Below are positions 29,601-38,837 of a stretch of DNA of 64,000 bases, in pieces. Location: NCBI GenBank assembly GCA_024637155.1, contig JAGXFR010000037.1, positions 16,527 to 80,526 on the forward strand, written 5' to 3'. The position numbers and the translations under genes are program-made. The first letter of the stretch is position 1. The number at the start of each line of letters is the position of its first letter. Source of the DNA: Burkholderiaceae bacterium (lineage in GTDB: Bacteria > Pseudomonadota > Gammaproteobacteria > Burkholderiales > Burkholderiaceae_E). The notes below the pieces were generated by a model that was given only the letters and a program-made list of their open reading frames with translations, was not told where the DNA came from and did not search any database.

Positions 29601-30706
29601 CCGCGCGGCACCTCCCGGGTGCCGATGCGCTGCGTGCCCGAGAGTCCGACGCTGAGCGAGCCATCGACCCGGCCGCCGCCGAGCGTCGCAATCGCAAGTT
29701 CGGTGAACCGAAGCGTTCCTTCTTCCAGAGCAAACGCCCCGCGCACCCCATCCACGGGGATCGCATCCCGGTCGATCGGACCCGGCCGCGCGTTGCTGAT
29801 GTCGAAATCGCCGCGCCACCCGCCCTCGTCGCGCGCGCGCAGCTTCCCGGCCAGTGCCGTGGCGGGCGCGGTGGGCACGAAGCGCCGCAGGTCGACGCCG
29901 CCGAACTGCACTTCGACCCCGGGCAGCGGGTGCTCCGCGAGCGGATGGACCGTCGCGGTCGCACGCAACGACGCACCGGCGGCATTCGCTTCCGCCGCCA
30001 GATCGAGCGCCTGCAGGTCGCCGCGTGCCTGCAGCGCGACGGCCATGTCACCGCGCAATTCGGCGGGCGCATCCGCTCGGGATGCGAAGGCCTCGGCGAG
30101 CGCAGCGGTGCTCGCCGCGATGTCGCCACGCAGCGCGTAGGGCGGCGCGTCGGCCAACTCGATCTTGCCCTCGCGCACCGACGCGTCGCGGTGCGCGGCA
30201 CGCAGCCCCGAAATCCGGTAATTCCCGTCTCGATAGCGGGCCGCGAACGCGATCCCCTCGATCACCACGGGTTCGCCCGCTCCCGTCACCGTCAGCCGAT
30301 CGAGCTTGAGCGACGCTACCTCGACCGGGATGGGCAGCGCGAGCGATGCCGGCATCGCAATCGGGCCGGGCTTCGCCGGCGGCAGCCGGACGTCGATGCT
30401 CGCCGCATGCAATCGCGAAATGCGCGCTTCCTGCGAGAACAAGGCGCGCAGCGAAAAGCGCACGGTGAGATCCCGCGCAACGACCTCGAGTTCCGCGTCA
30501 CGCCACGTCAGGCTGGCGATGCGCGCCGCCCCATAGAGCGTGCCACGCACCCCGAGCGCCGAGAGGCGTCCGCCGCTCAACTGCGTCGCCTGGTCGAGCG
30601 CGAAGCGCAGCGCAACGGTCTGGCCGATGATCCAGATGCCGAAGGCGATGGCGAGCACCAACGCGAGCAGCGCCCCCATCGTCCATTTCAGCTTGCGTCC
30701 GGCCAC
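26633..30706 (-). CDS. tamB: Translocation and assembly module subunit TamB
   Basis: This very large protein (about 1357 residues) has one N-terminal membrane anchor (TMGALLALVLAIAFGIWIIG). A long repetitive beta-rich, AsmA-like body spans the periplasm, and the C-terminal DUF490/TamB domain ends in SRLFVSYEQGLQGVWNLLRIQYEIS and WYFWFD. TamB bridges the inner membrane to TamA in the outer membrane and takes part in outer-membrane protein insertion and phospholipid transport. I favour a GTG start (VAGRKLKWTMG) just after the tamA stop; a TTG nine codons earlier overlaps tamA. It contains an Ala/Pro-rich low-complexity patch near 29050-29110. Confidence 0.92.
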   Translation of the reverse strand: MAGRKLKWTMGALLALVLAIAFGIWIIGQTVALRFALDQATQLSGGRLSALGVRGTLYGAARIASLTWRDAELEVVARDLTVRFSLRALFSQEARISRLHAASIDVRLPPAKPGPIAMPASLALPIPVEVASLKLDRLTVTGAGEPVVIEGIAFAARYRDGNYRISGLRAAHRDASVREGKIELADAPPYALRGDIAASTAALAEAFASRADAPAELRGDMAVALQARGDLQALDLAAEANAAGASLRATATVHPLAEHPLPGVEVQFGGVDLRRFVPTAPATALAGKLRARDEGGWRGDFDISNARPGPIDRDAIPVDGVRGAFALEEGTLRFTELAIATLGGGRVDGSLSVGLSGTQRIGTREVPRGNAQLRLRGLDLQALATQARATRLDGTIALEDGTFILDLAQGEIPELDGPLALRAQMRLVEREVLVEQLRLAARAGTVRASGRVWLDDGPRLAFSGEAEKFDPGRWLERRGLAEGRVADTLLNGDFRFDVRLGPGMAGNAAVTLRASRWAGQALAGSLRARVDAAPAAPAAPAAPARSTAVTPSARGASAAVAPQPGPGAPRIARVSELEVDITLGGNRLQASGALGQPDDRMSFRVSAPRPAALDARAAGRLTIEGELRGSLTGPAIRANIDGTALAWDGVGSIGALTARIELPDLGAAARSLGEGTGSAALGVQLRAERLRFGERAVDRIVLDADGSVTAHRFRLEAEGLGQKLNAAGTGSYVPGADAGRVGRWQAEIREAVLAGRVAASLRAPARMSVTPSGVVVEQLSLALAQGTATIASLRYEGARLQSTGELQALPLARLLEWSDTPAPGAGGVGREIEGLRLDAKWDVAGTSLDDLSGQANARLRAVAVTGVPMLPLGDGNRVDLRLRGGALEGEVELALPSLAFSRRYTGSDWAADGEVRFSGKLAGTLRKPRFAGELTGRGLQLVQRSMGWRLTNGSLRARFDGETLQIESLRMESGTGSIELRGEAKILAAATAPAPGAAAAPPAKRGRVQGRFELLARKLPIPIGPGQRLIISGDTAVVGDEQSLRWTGKLRADEGLIELRSAGAPELPDDVVFVDRRAGAATASSDAPAAAPRESPLRLAADLEIDLGDRLKVHGGGIDARLAGTIRLTGTLPAQPRAVGVVRVLNGTFAAYGQKLEISRGVIRFQGELDNPVLDIVAERRYLAITPGVAVTGTALSPRVKLVSTPDVPDAEKLSWLVLGTGLDEAGGSAQVFALRQAASSLLGSDDGTLAGGIGQALGVDVLAIGSARTGGPTQAIMDRGAPGEKLSAGSAGSVAQQNVVTIGKRLSSRLFVSYEQGLQGVWNLLRIQYEISNRLSVRAQTGSESAVDLLWYFWFD

Positions 30707-30716
30707 CGTCGCCCGC

Positions 30717-32585
30717 CTAGAAGGTGTAGCCAACCGAGAAGTGCAGCCGCAACCGCTTCGACTCGTTGCCCCACGCGAGGTCCATGTTGATCGGCCCGAC
30801 CGGTGTGCGCAGCCGCGCGCCGACCCCTACCCCGAGAGCCGGCGCCAGATTCCCCGGCGAATCGGCGGCGTTGCCCAGGTCGATGAACACGGCGCCGAGC
30901 ACGTTCTCGCGCACCGGGTGCTGGTATTCCAGACTCGCCACGGCCAGATAGCGCCCGCCGACCGTCGCTCCGTTCTCCGCGACGCCGAGTTGCTGGTAGC
31001 GGTACCCGCGCACCGAACCCGCCCCGCCCGTGCGAAACAGGTTCTCCGTGGGAATGTCCTCGCGCGATTGCGCGAACACGGCCCCCAGCTCGAGCATGCC
31101 GACCAGCGTGCCGCCCGCCAGGCTGGAGTCCGGCGCCATCGGCATGAAGCGCATCGCGCGAGCGTAGGCGCGCACGAAGCTGCGGTCCGTCAGGAAACCC
31201 TTGCGCGCGCCCGAGAGCTGCGCGCTGATCGTGTACCCGTCGCGCGGATTAATCGTCGAATCGAGCCTGCGCAGGTTCCAGGAGTAGCTCAGCACCAGCG
31301 CGCGGCGCGTCTCGTCGACCGCGGGCTCGATCCGGAGCCGCTCGGCCTGATGCTGAATCGACCAGAAATATTCGATGTCGCTCCGGCGTCGGCCCACGCC
31401 GAAGTAGAGGTTCGACTTGTCCGACTTCTCCCCTTCCACGTCGGAGCGCTCGAGCCGCCCCCCGAAACCGTAGAACTGCCCCGTTTCCTGCGCCGGGGTG
31501 CGCACGTTGGCGAACAGGCGCTGACGCTGACCCTCGAGAATCAGCGCCGACTCGAGCCGCCAGCCCCGGTCCAGCACGTTGCGGTCTTCGTAGCCGATCT
31601 GTCCGCGCGCGCCATAGTCGCTGCTGTAGCCGATCCCCAGCGCGACCCGTCGCGTCTGCAACTCGACCAATTCGACGAGGATCGGCACCTCGATGGCGCC
31701 GGGCTCCGCCTCCAGGACCGGCAGGTCGGGCACCACGCTGGCCGACGAGAAATAGCCCGAATCGCGCAGCCGCGACTGGAACAGCAGCAACTGATCGAGC
31801 GAGTAGCGCTCGCCGGTGCGAAACGGTCGCAGGTTCTCGACGAGCGACTGGCGGTAGCGGCCCAGTCCGCTCACGTGGATCGGCCCGAAACCGATCACCG
31901 GCCCGCTGTCGAGAACCACGGCAACGGCCGCGGTCGTGTTCTCGACGTCGATCCCCGCCCGACTCTCGACGATGCGCGCGCGCAGGTACCCCTGCTGCGC
32001 CAGCGCGTCGACCAGCGCACGCTTGCTCTGCTCCCAGACCTCGGTCTTGAAGAAGGATCCCTCCGGCAGCGACCAGCGCTCGAGGGCGAAGTCCCGCACC
32101 CGCGAATCCTCTCCGCCCGGGCCGGTCACCGCCACGACCGCGGTGTTCACCGTGGTTCGCGCACCCGCATCGATATCAATCACGACCCCGTTGGAGTCGC
32201 CGCTCACTTCGGAACTCCCCCCGAAATAGCCCTCGGAACGCAGGATCGCCTCGACCTCCTGCGGCGCGCGCGCCAACAAGCCCTCGAACTGGATCGGGTC
32301 GTAATCGGTGCGGCGTTGCCAGCGCCCGATCAGCGTGCGCGCGGCGACGAGCGCCACGAGTTCCTTCGGGCCGAGAATCTTCAGCGGGTAATTCTCACGC
32401 GCGGCCGTCGCGGGTGGCTGGGCACGCGGGGCGGAAGCCGGATCGCCCTGCCCCAGCGCGATGCCGGGAAACGCCGTGCACGCCAGCACGGTGAACGTCG
32501 CGCAGCAAGCGCGGCGCCAACCCGGCCACCCGGCGCCGGGAACGCCAGGTGTCGAGTTGGTGGGCCGCCGCCCCGAGATGATCAT
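30717..32585 (-). CDS. tamA: Outer-membrane assembly protein TamA (BamA/Omp85 family)
   Basis: This 622-residue protein has an N-terminal export signal (RRACCATFTVLACTAFPGIALG), about three POTRA domains (residues 60-260), and a 16-strand barrel with the Omp85 signature region GGAGSVRGYRYQQLG and the closing RLRLHFSVGYTF ending in Phe. TamA sits in the outer membrane as the partner of TamB, and gene adjacency supports that. The ATG follows AGGGA. The gene starts 25 bases after the purM stop on the same strand. Confidence 0.93.
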   Translation of the reverse strand: MIISGRRPTNSTPGVPGAGWPGWRRACCATFTVLACTAFPGIALGQGDPASAPRAQPPATAARENYPLKILGPKELVALVAARTLIGRWQRRTDYDPIQFEGLLARAPQEVEAILRSEGYFGGSSEVSGDSNGVVIDIDAGARTTVNTAVVAVTGPGGEDSRVRDFALERWSLPEGSFFKTEVWEQSKRALVDALAQQGYLRARIVESRAGIDVENTTAAVAVVLDSGPVIGFGPIHVSGLGRYRQSLVENLRPFRTGERYSLDQLLLFQSRLRDSGYFSSASVVPDLPVLEAEPGAIEVPILVELVELQTRRVALGIGYSSDYGARGQIGYEDRNVLDRGWRLESALILEGQRQRLFANVRTPAQETGQFYGFGGRLERSDVEGEKSDKSNLYFGVGRRRSDIEYFWSIQHQAERLRIEPAVDETRRALVLSYSWNLRRLDSTINPRDGYTISAQLSGARKGFLTDRSFVRAYARAMRFMPMAPDSSLAGGTLVGMLELGAVFAQSREDIPTENLFRTGGAGSVRGYRYQQLGVAENGATVGGRYLAVASLEYQHPVRENVLGAVFIDLGNAADSPGNLAPALGVGVGARLRTPVGPINMDLAWGNESKRLRLHFSVGYTF

Positions 32586-32610
32586 TCCCTGGCCGACCTG
32601 CGGTTCATCG

Positions 32611-33657
32611 CTAGAGGACGACGGTCTGTGGTGCCCCGTGCGCACGCTCGAGGATTTCGCCGATTCGCCAGGCGCGCTCGCCCGCGGCTTCGAGGCGACG
32701 GATCGACGTTTCCGCGTCCCGCTCGGCCACGACCAGCACCATCCCGATGCCGCAGTTGAACACGCGGTGCATCTCGGCGTCGGCCACTTCGCCTTCGCGC
32801 TGCAGCCAGGAAAACAGCGGGGGCATCTGCCACGCGTCGCGGTGCAGCACCGCCTGGACCTCCGCGGGGAGCACGCGGGGGACGTTCTCGACGAGCCCGC
32901 CGCCGGTGATGTGCGCGAGGCCCTTGACCGCGACGTCCTGCAGCAGCGAGCGCACCGGCTTGACGTAGATTCGGGTCGGGGCGAGCACGGTATCGAGAAA
33001 GGATTTCCCGTGGAAGTCCTCGTGCATGTGCGGCGCGTCGAGTCGACCGTAGGCACGCTCGATCACGCGGCGCACCAGCGAGTACCCGTTCGAGTGCGCG
33101 CCGCTCGACGCCAGTCCAAGGACCACGTCGCCGTGCGCAATCGTGCGCCCGTCGATGATGCGCGACTTCTCCACCACGCCCACGGCAAAGCCGGCGAGGT
33201 CGTATTCCCCATCAGGATACATGCCCGGCATTTCCGCCGTTTCGCCGCCGAGCAGCGCGCACCCCGCCTGTTCGCACCCCAGCGCGATGCCGCCGATCAC
33301 CGCTGCCGCGGTCTCGACATCGAGCTTCCCGCAGGCGAAATAGTCGAGAAAGAACAGCGGCTCTGCACCCTGCACCAGGATGTCGTTCACGCTCATCGCC
33401 ACCAGGTCGACTCCGACCGTATCGTGGCGAGCGAGCGCGAAGGCGAGCTTGAGTTTGGTGCCCACGCCGTCGGTGCCCGAGACGAGAACCGGCTCGCGGT
33501 AGCCACGGGGAAGTTCGAAAAGCCCGCCAAAGCCGCCGATCCCGGCCATGACCCCGTCACGCAGCGTGCGCCGTGCGAGCGGCTTGATCCTCTCGACCAG
33601 GGCGTCGCCCGCGTCGATGTCGACACCGGCGTCCTTATAGGAAAGCGGAGAATTCAT
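32611..33657 (-). CDS. purM: Phosphoribosylformylglycinamidine cyclo-ligase PurM
   Basis: This 348-residue enzyme forms AIR from FGAM in purine synthesis. Full-length motifs are present: [21 protein letters not shown] at the start, [64 protein letters not shown] and [17 protein letters not shown]. It is divergent from the AI-2E-type permease (104 bases apart), the arrangement common in Burkholderiales. A plausible sigma-70 promoter lies upstream. Confidence 0.97.
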   Translation of the reverse strand: MNSPLSYKDAGVDIDAGDALVERIKPLARRTLRDGVMAGIGGFGGLFELPRGYREPVLVSGTDGVGTKLKLAFALARHDTVGVDLVAMSVNDILVQGAEPLFFLDYFACGKLDVETAAAVIGGIALGCEQAGCALLGGETAEMPGMYPDGEYDLAGFAVGVVEKSRIIDGRTIAHGDVVLGLASSGAHSNGYSLVRRVIERAYGRLDAPHMHEDFHGKSFLDTVLAPTRIYVKPVRSLLQDVAVKGLAHITGGGLVENVPRVLPAEVQAVLHRDAWQMPPLFSWLQREGEVADAEMHRVFNCGIGMVLVVAERDAETSIRRLEAAGERAWRIGEILERAHGAPQTVVL

Positions 33658-33684
33658 CGTTCATCCCGATACAATGGCCCCTTG

Positions 33685-33712
33685 ATTCTATTCCCTGACG
33701 GTTGGCTGTAAC
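33685..33712 (-). promoter_or_regulatory. Candidate sigma-70 promoter for purM
   Basis: Reading leftward, GTTACA (-35), 16 bases and TAGAAT (-10) would start transcription about 20 bases before the purM ATG. On the other strand TACAAT at 33670-33675 is a possible -10 for the divergent permease gene. Confidence 0.4.
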
Positions 33713-33760
33713 CCCGCCGTCGGGTAGACCGCCCCCGTTTACAACGACCAAGCTTTCGCC

Positions 33761-34831
33761 ATGCCGCTGTCCGCGCGCCAACGCCAAACCCTGCTCTGGC
33801 TGACCGTCGCGGCGGCGCTCGCCCTCGTTCTGTTCGCGCTCGGCCCGGTGCTCGCCCCGTTCGTGGCGGCGGCCATCCTCGCCTACGTGATGGAGCCCGC
33901 CGTGCGCTGGCTGCACCGGCACCGCGTGCCGCGGGCGGTCGCGACGCTCGCCGTGATGCTGGCGGCAATCCTGGTCACGCTGTCGATCGCCCTGATCCTG
34001 GTGCCAATCATCGAGCAGGAGGTGCGGGTGATCGGCGCGCGCCTGCCTGACCTGGCGCTGACAATCTCGGGCACGCTGCTTCCCTGGCTGCACGAGAACT
34101 TCGGCGTCGATCTCCCGATGGATGTCGCCTCCCTGCGCGCCTGGCTCACCGAGCATTTCGCTGGCAGCGGGCAGGACTGGGCAGGCGCGCTGATGAAGTA
34201 CGCGCGCTCGGGCTGGGGCGCGGCGCTGCAGATCGCCGGGATGGTGTTCCTCGTCCCGGTCGTGCTGTTCTTCCTGCTGCTGGACTGGGACAAGCTGACG
34301 GCGTTGGCCGGCGAGCTGATTCCGCCGCGCTGGCGCGAATCGATCTACGCGCTCGCCGCCGAGGTCGACGCGCTGCTCGGGCGCTACGTGCGCGGGCAGG
34401 CGAAAGTGATGATGGTGCTCGCCGCCTACTACTCGGTCGGACTGCTGATTGCCGGTTTCAAGCTCTGGCTGCCGATCGGCGTGCTCACCGGGCTGCTCGT
34501 CGCCATCCCCTATCTGGGTTTTGCCCTGGGGCTGAGCTTCGCGCTCATCGACGGCATGCTGCAACTCGGCGTGCTCCATGGCCTCGTCGCGGTGGCGGTG
34601 GTCTACGGCATCGGTCAGGCCATCGAGAGCACGTGGCTCACGCCTTATCTGGTCGGCGTGAGCATCGGCCTGCCCCCGCTGGCGGTGATCTTCGCCTTGC
34701 TCGCCTTCGGCTCGCTGTTTGGCTTTGTCGGCGTGCTGCTCGCCCTGCCGCTGGCGGCGATCCTGGCGGTGGGCCTGCGCCGCCTGCGCGCCGCCTATCA
34801 GGACAGCGAGTTCTTCCAGCGCATCGAATGA
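33761..34831 (+). CDS. AI-2E family (PerM-type) inner-membrane permease
   Basis: This 356-residue protein has two N-terminal helices, a roughly 90-residue soluble segment, and a cluster of helices at the C-terminus. Family signatures include FVAAAILAYVMEPAV near residue 35, RYVRGQAKVMM near residue 210 and PLAAILAVGLRRL at the end. Members have been proposed to export autoinducer-2, sodium or other small solutes; none can be assigned. It is translationally coupled to hda (stop and start overlap). Confidence 0.92.
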   Translation: MPLSARQRQTLLWLTVAAALALVLFALGPVLAPFVAAAILAYVMEPAVRWLHRHRVPRAVATLAVMLAAILVTLSIALILVPIIEQEVRVIGARLPDLALTISGTLLPWLHENFGVDLPMDVASLRAWLTEHFAGSGQDWAGALMKYARSGWGAALQIAGMVFLVPVVLFFLLLDWDKLTALAGELIPPRWRESIYALAAEVDALLGRYVRGQAKVMMVLAAYYSVGLLIAGFKLWLPIGVLTGLLVAIPYLGFALGLSFALIDGMLQLGVLHGLVAVAVVYGIGQAIESTWLTPYLVGVSIGLPPLAVIFALLAFGSLFGFVGVLLALPLAAILAVGLRRLRAAYQDSEFFQRIE

Positions 34832-35541
34832 AGCAGTTGCCGCTTCCGCTGCACCACGTCGAGCCCCCGTCGCTCGAGAATTTCATTGCCGGTGGCAATG
34901 CGGAGTGCGTCGCGTTGCTGCGCCGCATCCGCGCAGGAACGCGCGAGCCCCGCTTCATCTACCTGTGGGGTCCCGCCGGATCGGGGCGCAGCCACCTGCT
35001 CGCGTCGCTGAGCCCGCCCGGAGAGCTGGTCCGCGCCACGCTGCAGGCCGACATGTCGATCGGCGACACCCCCGGCGCGTTGTTCCTGATCGACGACTGC
35101 GACACGCTCGACCCCACCGGACAGCAGGCGCTCTTTGCGCTCTACAACCGCGTCCAGGCGTCGGAGGCGGGTATGACGCTGATCGCCACCGGGCGTCAGC
35201 CACCGCTGTTCACCGAAGTGCGCGAGGACCTGCGCAGCCGCTTCGGCTGGGGTCTGGTCTTTCGGCTGCAGCTCCTCTCGGACGAGGACAAGGCGCGCGC
35301 GCTCGACGCGCACGCCGCCCGGCGCGGGGTCGAGCTCGCACCTGATGTCATCCCCTGGCTGCTCACGCACCAGGATCGGGACATCCGCCACCTGCTCGAA
35401 TTGCTCGACGCCTTCGATCGCTACGCCTTCGAGCGGCAGCGCGCGCTGACCCTTCCGCTGCTGCGCGAATTCGCGGCCTCCGGCGCGATGGACAACGCCG
35501 CGGCGACACGCGACGATTCGGAAGGCGCGCCGCCGGCGTGA
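34828..35541 (+). CDS. hda: DnaA regulatory inactivator Hda
   Basis: This 237-residue DnaA-related AAA+ protein stimulates ATP hydrolysis by DnaA on the sliding clamp. The N-terminal clamp-binding motif is MKQLPLPL. The Walker A is GPAGSGRSHLL, with Arg in place of the usual Lys as in other Hda proteins. Walker B FLIDDCD and the AAA+ sensor region LRSRFGWGLVFRLQ follow. It overlaps the preceding permease gene and is in the classic permease-hda-HAD-pcnB order. Confidence 0.94.
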   Translation: MKQLPLPLHHVEPPSLENFIAGGNAECVALLRRIRAGTREPRFIYLWGPAGSGRSHLLASLSPPGELVRATLQADMSIGDTPGALFLIDDCDTLDPTGQQALFALYNRVQASEAGMTLIATGRQPPLFTEVREDLRSRFGWGLVFRLQLLSDEDKARALDAHAARRGVELAPDVIPWLLTHQDRDIRHLLELLDAFDRYAFERQRALTLPLLREFAASGAMDNAAATRDDSEGAPPA

Positions 35542-35586
35542 TCCGGGGGCCCGGACCACGACACACTGGTAGAATCCGCCCACATC

Positions 35587-36252
35587 ATGCAGTTGTCCCT
35601 TTTCGATCTCGATCACACCCTGCTGCCGCTCGACAGCGACTACGAATGGGCCCGCTTCCTCATCCGAATGGGCGCCATCGACGGCGAGCGCTATGAGGCG
35701 GAGAACGAGCGCCTGTTTCGTGAGTACCAGGAGGGCACGCTCGACATCGCCGAGTCGCTCGCCTTCCTGCTCGCCCCGCTCGCCGCGTTCCCGCTCGCCG
35801 AACTGGAAGCCTGGCATGCGCAATTCATGGAAGAAGTGATCCGCCCGGCGATCCGCCCGAGCGCGAAGGCGCTGGTGGCCCGCCATCAGGATCGTGGCGA
35901 TTTGTGCGCGGTTGTCACCGCCACCAACGAGTTCGTGACCACGCCCATCGCCCGCGAATTCGGCGTCCCGCACCTGATTGCGACGACCATCGAATCGGTC
36001 GACGGCCGGTTCACGGGTCGGCCGCGCGGCACGCCTTCGTTTCGCGAAGGCAAGATCGTGCGCACCGAGCAGTGGCTCGGCGAGCTGGGACACGATTTCT
36101 CGTCATTCTCGGACTCGTGGTTCTACAGCGATTCGGCCAACGACATCCCGCTGCTGCTGCGCGTGACCCGCCCGGTCGCGACCAACCCCGACCCGCGGCT
36201 CGCCGCGTTCGCCCAGGAGCGCGGCTGGCCAACCCTGCGCCTGTTCGAATGA
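35587..36252 (+). CDS. HAD-IB family phosphatase (SerB-like)
   Basis: This 221-residue phosphatase has motif I LFDLDHTLLPLDSDYEW with the nucleophilic Asp at residue 7, motif II in VVTATNEFV, and the C-terminal motif in FYSDSANDIPLLLRV. It belongs to the HAD-IB subclass related to phosphoserine and histidinol phosphatases; the true substrate is not known. This gene is found between hda and pcnB in many Burkholderiales. TAGAAT, a -10-like hexamer, ends 11 bases before the ATG. Its stop overlaps the pcnB start. Confidence 0.9.
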   Translation: MQLSLFDLDHTLLPLDSDYEWARFLIRMGAIDGERYEAENERLFREYQEGTLDIAESLAFLLAPLAAFPLAELEAWHAQFMEEVIRPAIRPSAKALVARHQDRGDLCAVVTATNEFVTTPIAREFGVPHLIATTIESVDGRFTGRPRGTPSFREGKIVRTEQWLGELGHDFSSFSDSWFYSDSANDIPLLLRVTRPVATNPDPRLAAFAQERGWPTLRLFE

Positions 36253-37634
36253 TCCGCAAACTGATCGGTCGGATGTTCCGACGCGGCGTGGCGGAGCCCC
36301 CGGCCGTGCGCCGCCACGCGACGCGCTATCGCGGATCCGAACTGGGCATTCACCGCACCGAACTCTCGAGCGCCGCGCAGCGCACCTGCGAGACGCTGCA
36401 AAAAGCCGGATTTCATGCGTGGATCGTCGGCGGGGGCGTGCGCGATCTGTTGCTGGGGCTGCGTCCCAAGGACTTCGACATCGCGACCGACGCCACGCCG
36501 CAGCAGGTCAACAAACTTTTTCGGCGTTCGCGGGTGATCGGCCGGCGTTTTCAGATCGTCCACGTGATGTTCGGACGCGAAGTGATCGAAGTCTCGACCT
36601 ATCGGGCACTGTCGACGGATTCGAACACCGACGAGCACGGTCGCGTGCTGCACGACAACGAATGGGGGACGCAGGAGGAGGACGCGGTCCGGCGCGACTT
36701 CACCATCAACGCGCTCTACTACGACCCGATCGGTGACGCGATCCTCGATTACCACGACGGCGTGCGCGACCTGCAGGCACGCACGCTGCGCATGATCGGC
36801 GACCCGGCGAGCCGCTATCGCGAAGACCCAGTGCGCATGCTGCGCGTTGCGCGCTTCGCGGCGAAGCTCGGATTCACGGTCGAGCCGCGCACCCGGGCTC
36901 CGATCGCGGAACTCGCTCCGCTCGTGCACAACATCCCCTCTTCGCGGCTGTTCGACGAGATGCTCAAGCTCCTGCTGTGCGGCCACGCGCTCGATGCGCT
37001 GGGCGAACTGCGCAACGAAGGGCTGCACCACGGACTGCTGCCGCTGCTGGACGTGATCCTCGAGCAGCCGGCCGGAGAACGTTTCGTTTCGGCGGCGCTG
37101 GCGAGCACCGACGCGCGCGTCGCCGACGGACGACCGGTTTCGCCCGGCTTTCTGTTCGCCACGCTGCTCTGGCAGCAGGTGCGGGTGCGCTGGGAAGCGG
37201 CGGCGGCCAAGGGCGAGCACTCCATCCCGGCGCTGATGCAGGCCATCGACGACGCGCTCGACGACCAGGCTGACCAGCTCGCGATCCAGAAGCGCTTCGT
37301 GTCCGACATGCGCGAAATCTGGTCGCTGCAGCCGCGCCTCGAGCGGCGCAACGGACAGGCACCGTACCGGCTGCTCGAGCACATCCGGTTCCGCGCCGCC
37401 TACGACTTCATGCTGCTGCGCTGCGAGGTCGGTGAGGTGGACCAGGAACTGGGCGCCTGGTGGAGCGCATTCATCGATGCCGACGGCGAGGGACGTGCGG
37501 CGCTGGTCACCGGCGCGCCCAAGTCCGGCCCCGCAGCCAAACGCAAAGGTCGCGGCGGGCCGCGGCGGCGCGGGCGGCGCGGCGCCACCGCCGGTGGCGA
37601 CTCCGGCGGCGATTCCGGTTCGCCACCCGCCTGA
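36249..37634 (+). CDS. pcnB: Poly(A) polymerase I PcnB
   Basis: This 461-residue class II nucleotidyltransferase adds poly(A) tails that mark RNA for decay. Motifs: HAWIVGGGVRDLLLGLRP, the catalytic DFDIATDATP, RRDFTINALYYDP and REDPVRMLRVARFAAKLGF, with a basic Gly/Arg-rich tail (RKGRGGPRRRGRRG) at the C-terminus for RNA binding. Length and the tail favour PcnB over the CCA-adding enzyme. Start overlaps the HAD gene stop, and folK begins right after its stop. Confidence 0.95.
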   Translation: MIRKLIGRMFRRGVAEPPAVRRHATRYRGSELGIHRTELSSAAQRTCETLQKAGFHAWIVGGGVRDLLLGLRPKDFDIATDATPQQVNKLFRRSRVIGRRFQIVHVMFGREVIEVSTYRALSTDSNTDEHGRVLHDNEWGTQEEDAVRRDFTINALYYDPIGDAILDYHDGVRDLQARTLRMIGDPASRYREDPVRMLRVARFAAKLGFTVEPRTRAPIAELAPLVHNIPSSRLFDEMLKLLLCGHALDALGELRNEGLHHGLLPLLDVILEQPAGERFVSAALASTDARVADGRPVSPGFLFATLLWQQVRVRWEAAAAKGEHSIPALMQAIDDALDDQADQLAIQKRFVSDMREIWSLQPRLERRNGQAPYRLLEHIRFRAAYDFMLLRCEVGEVDQELGAWWSAFIDADGEGRAALVTGAPKSGPAAKRKGRGGPRRRGRRGATAGGDSGGDSGSPPA

Positions 37635-38159
37635 ATGGCGCAGGGCAAAGACGTGAACCGCGATCCGCAGGGCGCCACCCTTGCCTACATCGGGCTTGGC
37701 GCCAACCTCGGCGACGCGCGCGACACGCTCGCGCGTGCCTGCGCGGAACTCGCCGAGCTTCCGGACACGAAGGTCACGAGTCGCTCGGCACTGTACCGCA
37801 GCGCACCGATCGACGCGAGCGGCCCGGAGTATGTGAACGCCGTCGTCGCGCTGGAAACCGCTCTTGCGCCCGAGGCGCTGCACGAGGGCCTGCGCGCGAT
37901 CGAGAATCGCTTCGGGCGCGCGCGCGGCGAGCGCAACGCCCCGCGCACCCTCGACCTGGATCTGCTGCTCTATGGCAACCGGAAGATCGATACCGCAGAA
38001 CTCACGGTGCCGCATCCGCGGATGCACCGGCGCGCGTTCGTGCTCGTGCCGCTGGCTGAACTTGCGCCGCAGCTCGTCGTCCCGGGCCACGGCCCGATCG
38101 TCGAGCTGACCCGGCGCTGCGCCGACCAGGACGTCGAAGCTCTCGTGGAGTCGCGATGA
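37635..38159 (+). CDS. folK: 2-amino-4-hydroxy-6-hydroxymethyldihydropteridine pyrophosphokinase FolK
   Basis: This 174-residue HPPK of folate synthesis transfers pyrophosphate to 6-hydroxymethyl-dihydropterin. Motifs: AYIGLGANLGDARDTL, YVNAVVALET, GRARGERNAPRTLDLDLLLYG and VPHPRMHRRAFVLVPLAELAP. An N-terminal extension of about 15 residues precedes the core. It starts on the base after the pcnB stop and overlaps the next gene by four bases. Confidence 0.96.
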   Translation: MAQGKDVNRDPQGATLAYIGLGANLGDARDTLARACAELAELPDTKVTSRSALYRSAPIDASGPEYVNAVVALETALAPEALHEGLRAIENRFGRARGERNAPRTLDLDLLLYGNRKIDTAELTVPHPRMHRRAFVLVPLAELAPQLVVPGHGPIVELTRRCADQDVEALVESR

Positions 38160-38827
38160 TCACACCCGCAGCGAGTCCCGTGCGCTCGCCCTTCGAACGG
38201 TTTCGTCACATCGTCGTCGAGGGGCCGATCGGCGTCGGCAAGACCTCGCTGGCGCGAGCCCTCGCGCAGCGTTTCGGCGCCAAGCCCGTTCTCGAGGATC
38301 CGACCGAGAACCCGTTTCTCGAGCGCTACTATCGGGACAGTCGGCGTCACGCGCTGCCGACCCAGCTCTTCTTCCTGTTCCAGCGGGTCAACCAGCTGCG
38401 CGATCTGGCACAGCGCGATCTGTTCAGCCAGACGCTGGTCGGCGACTTCCTGCTCGACAAGGACCCGCTCTTCGCCCAGCTCACCCTCGCCGACGACGAG
38501 CTGCTGCTGTACCGGACGATTTTCGAGGCGATGCGCGCGCAGGCGCCGGTTCCCGATCTCGTCATCTACCTGCAGGCGAGTCCGGCAGTGCTCTTCGAGC
38601 GGGTGCAGCGGCGGGGCGTCGCGATGGAGGCCGGCATCAGCGAGCCGTACCTGCGTTCGCTGGCCGACGCCTACAGCCGCTTCTTTCATCACTACGACGC
38701 AGCGCCGCTGCTGATCGTCAACACCGAGCACATGAATCCCGGGGACGGCCCCGAGGATCTCGACACGCTCGTGCGCCAGATCATCGAGATGCGCGGCCGG
38801 CGCAGCTTCTTCAACCGCGCCAGCTAG
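38156..38827 (+). CDS. Deoxynucleoside (deoxyadenosine/deoxyguanosine) kinase family protein
   Basis: This 223-residue dNK-family kinase has the P-loop HIVVEGPIGVGKTSLARAL near residue 20, QLFFLFQRVNQL, DFLLDKDPLFA, and the LID-like ERVQRRGVAME. These enzymes salvage purine deoxynucleosides. In Burkholderiales the gene usually follows folK and precedes panB; here it is followed by the convergent galE. It is translationally coupled to folK (ATGA overlap). Confidence 0.9.
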   Translation: MITPAASPVRSPFERFRHIVVEGPIGVGKTSLARALAQRFGAKPVLEDPTENPFLERYYRDSRRHALPTQLFFLFQRVNQLRDLAQRDLFSQTLVGDFLLDKDPLFAQLTLADDELLLYRTIFEAMRAQAPVPDLVIYLQASPAVLFERVQRRGVAMEAGISEPYLRSLADAYSRFFHHYDAAPLLIVNTEHMNPGDGPEDLDTLVRQIIEMRGRRSFFNRAS

Positions 38828-38837
38828 CGCGGCGCGC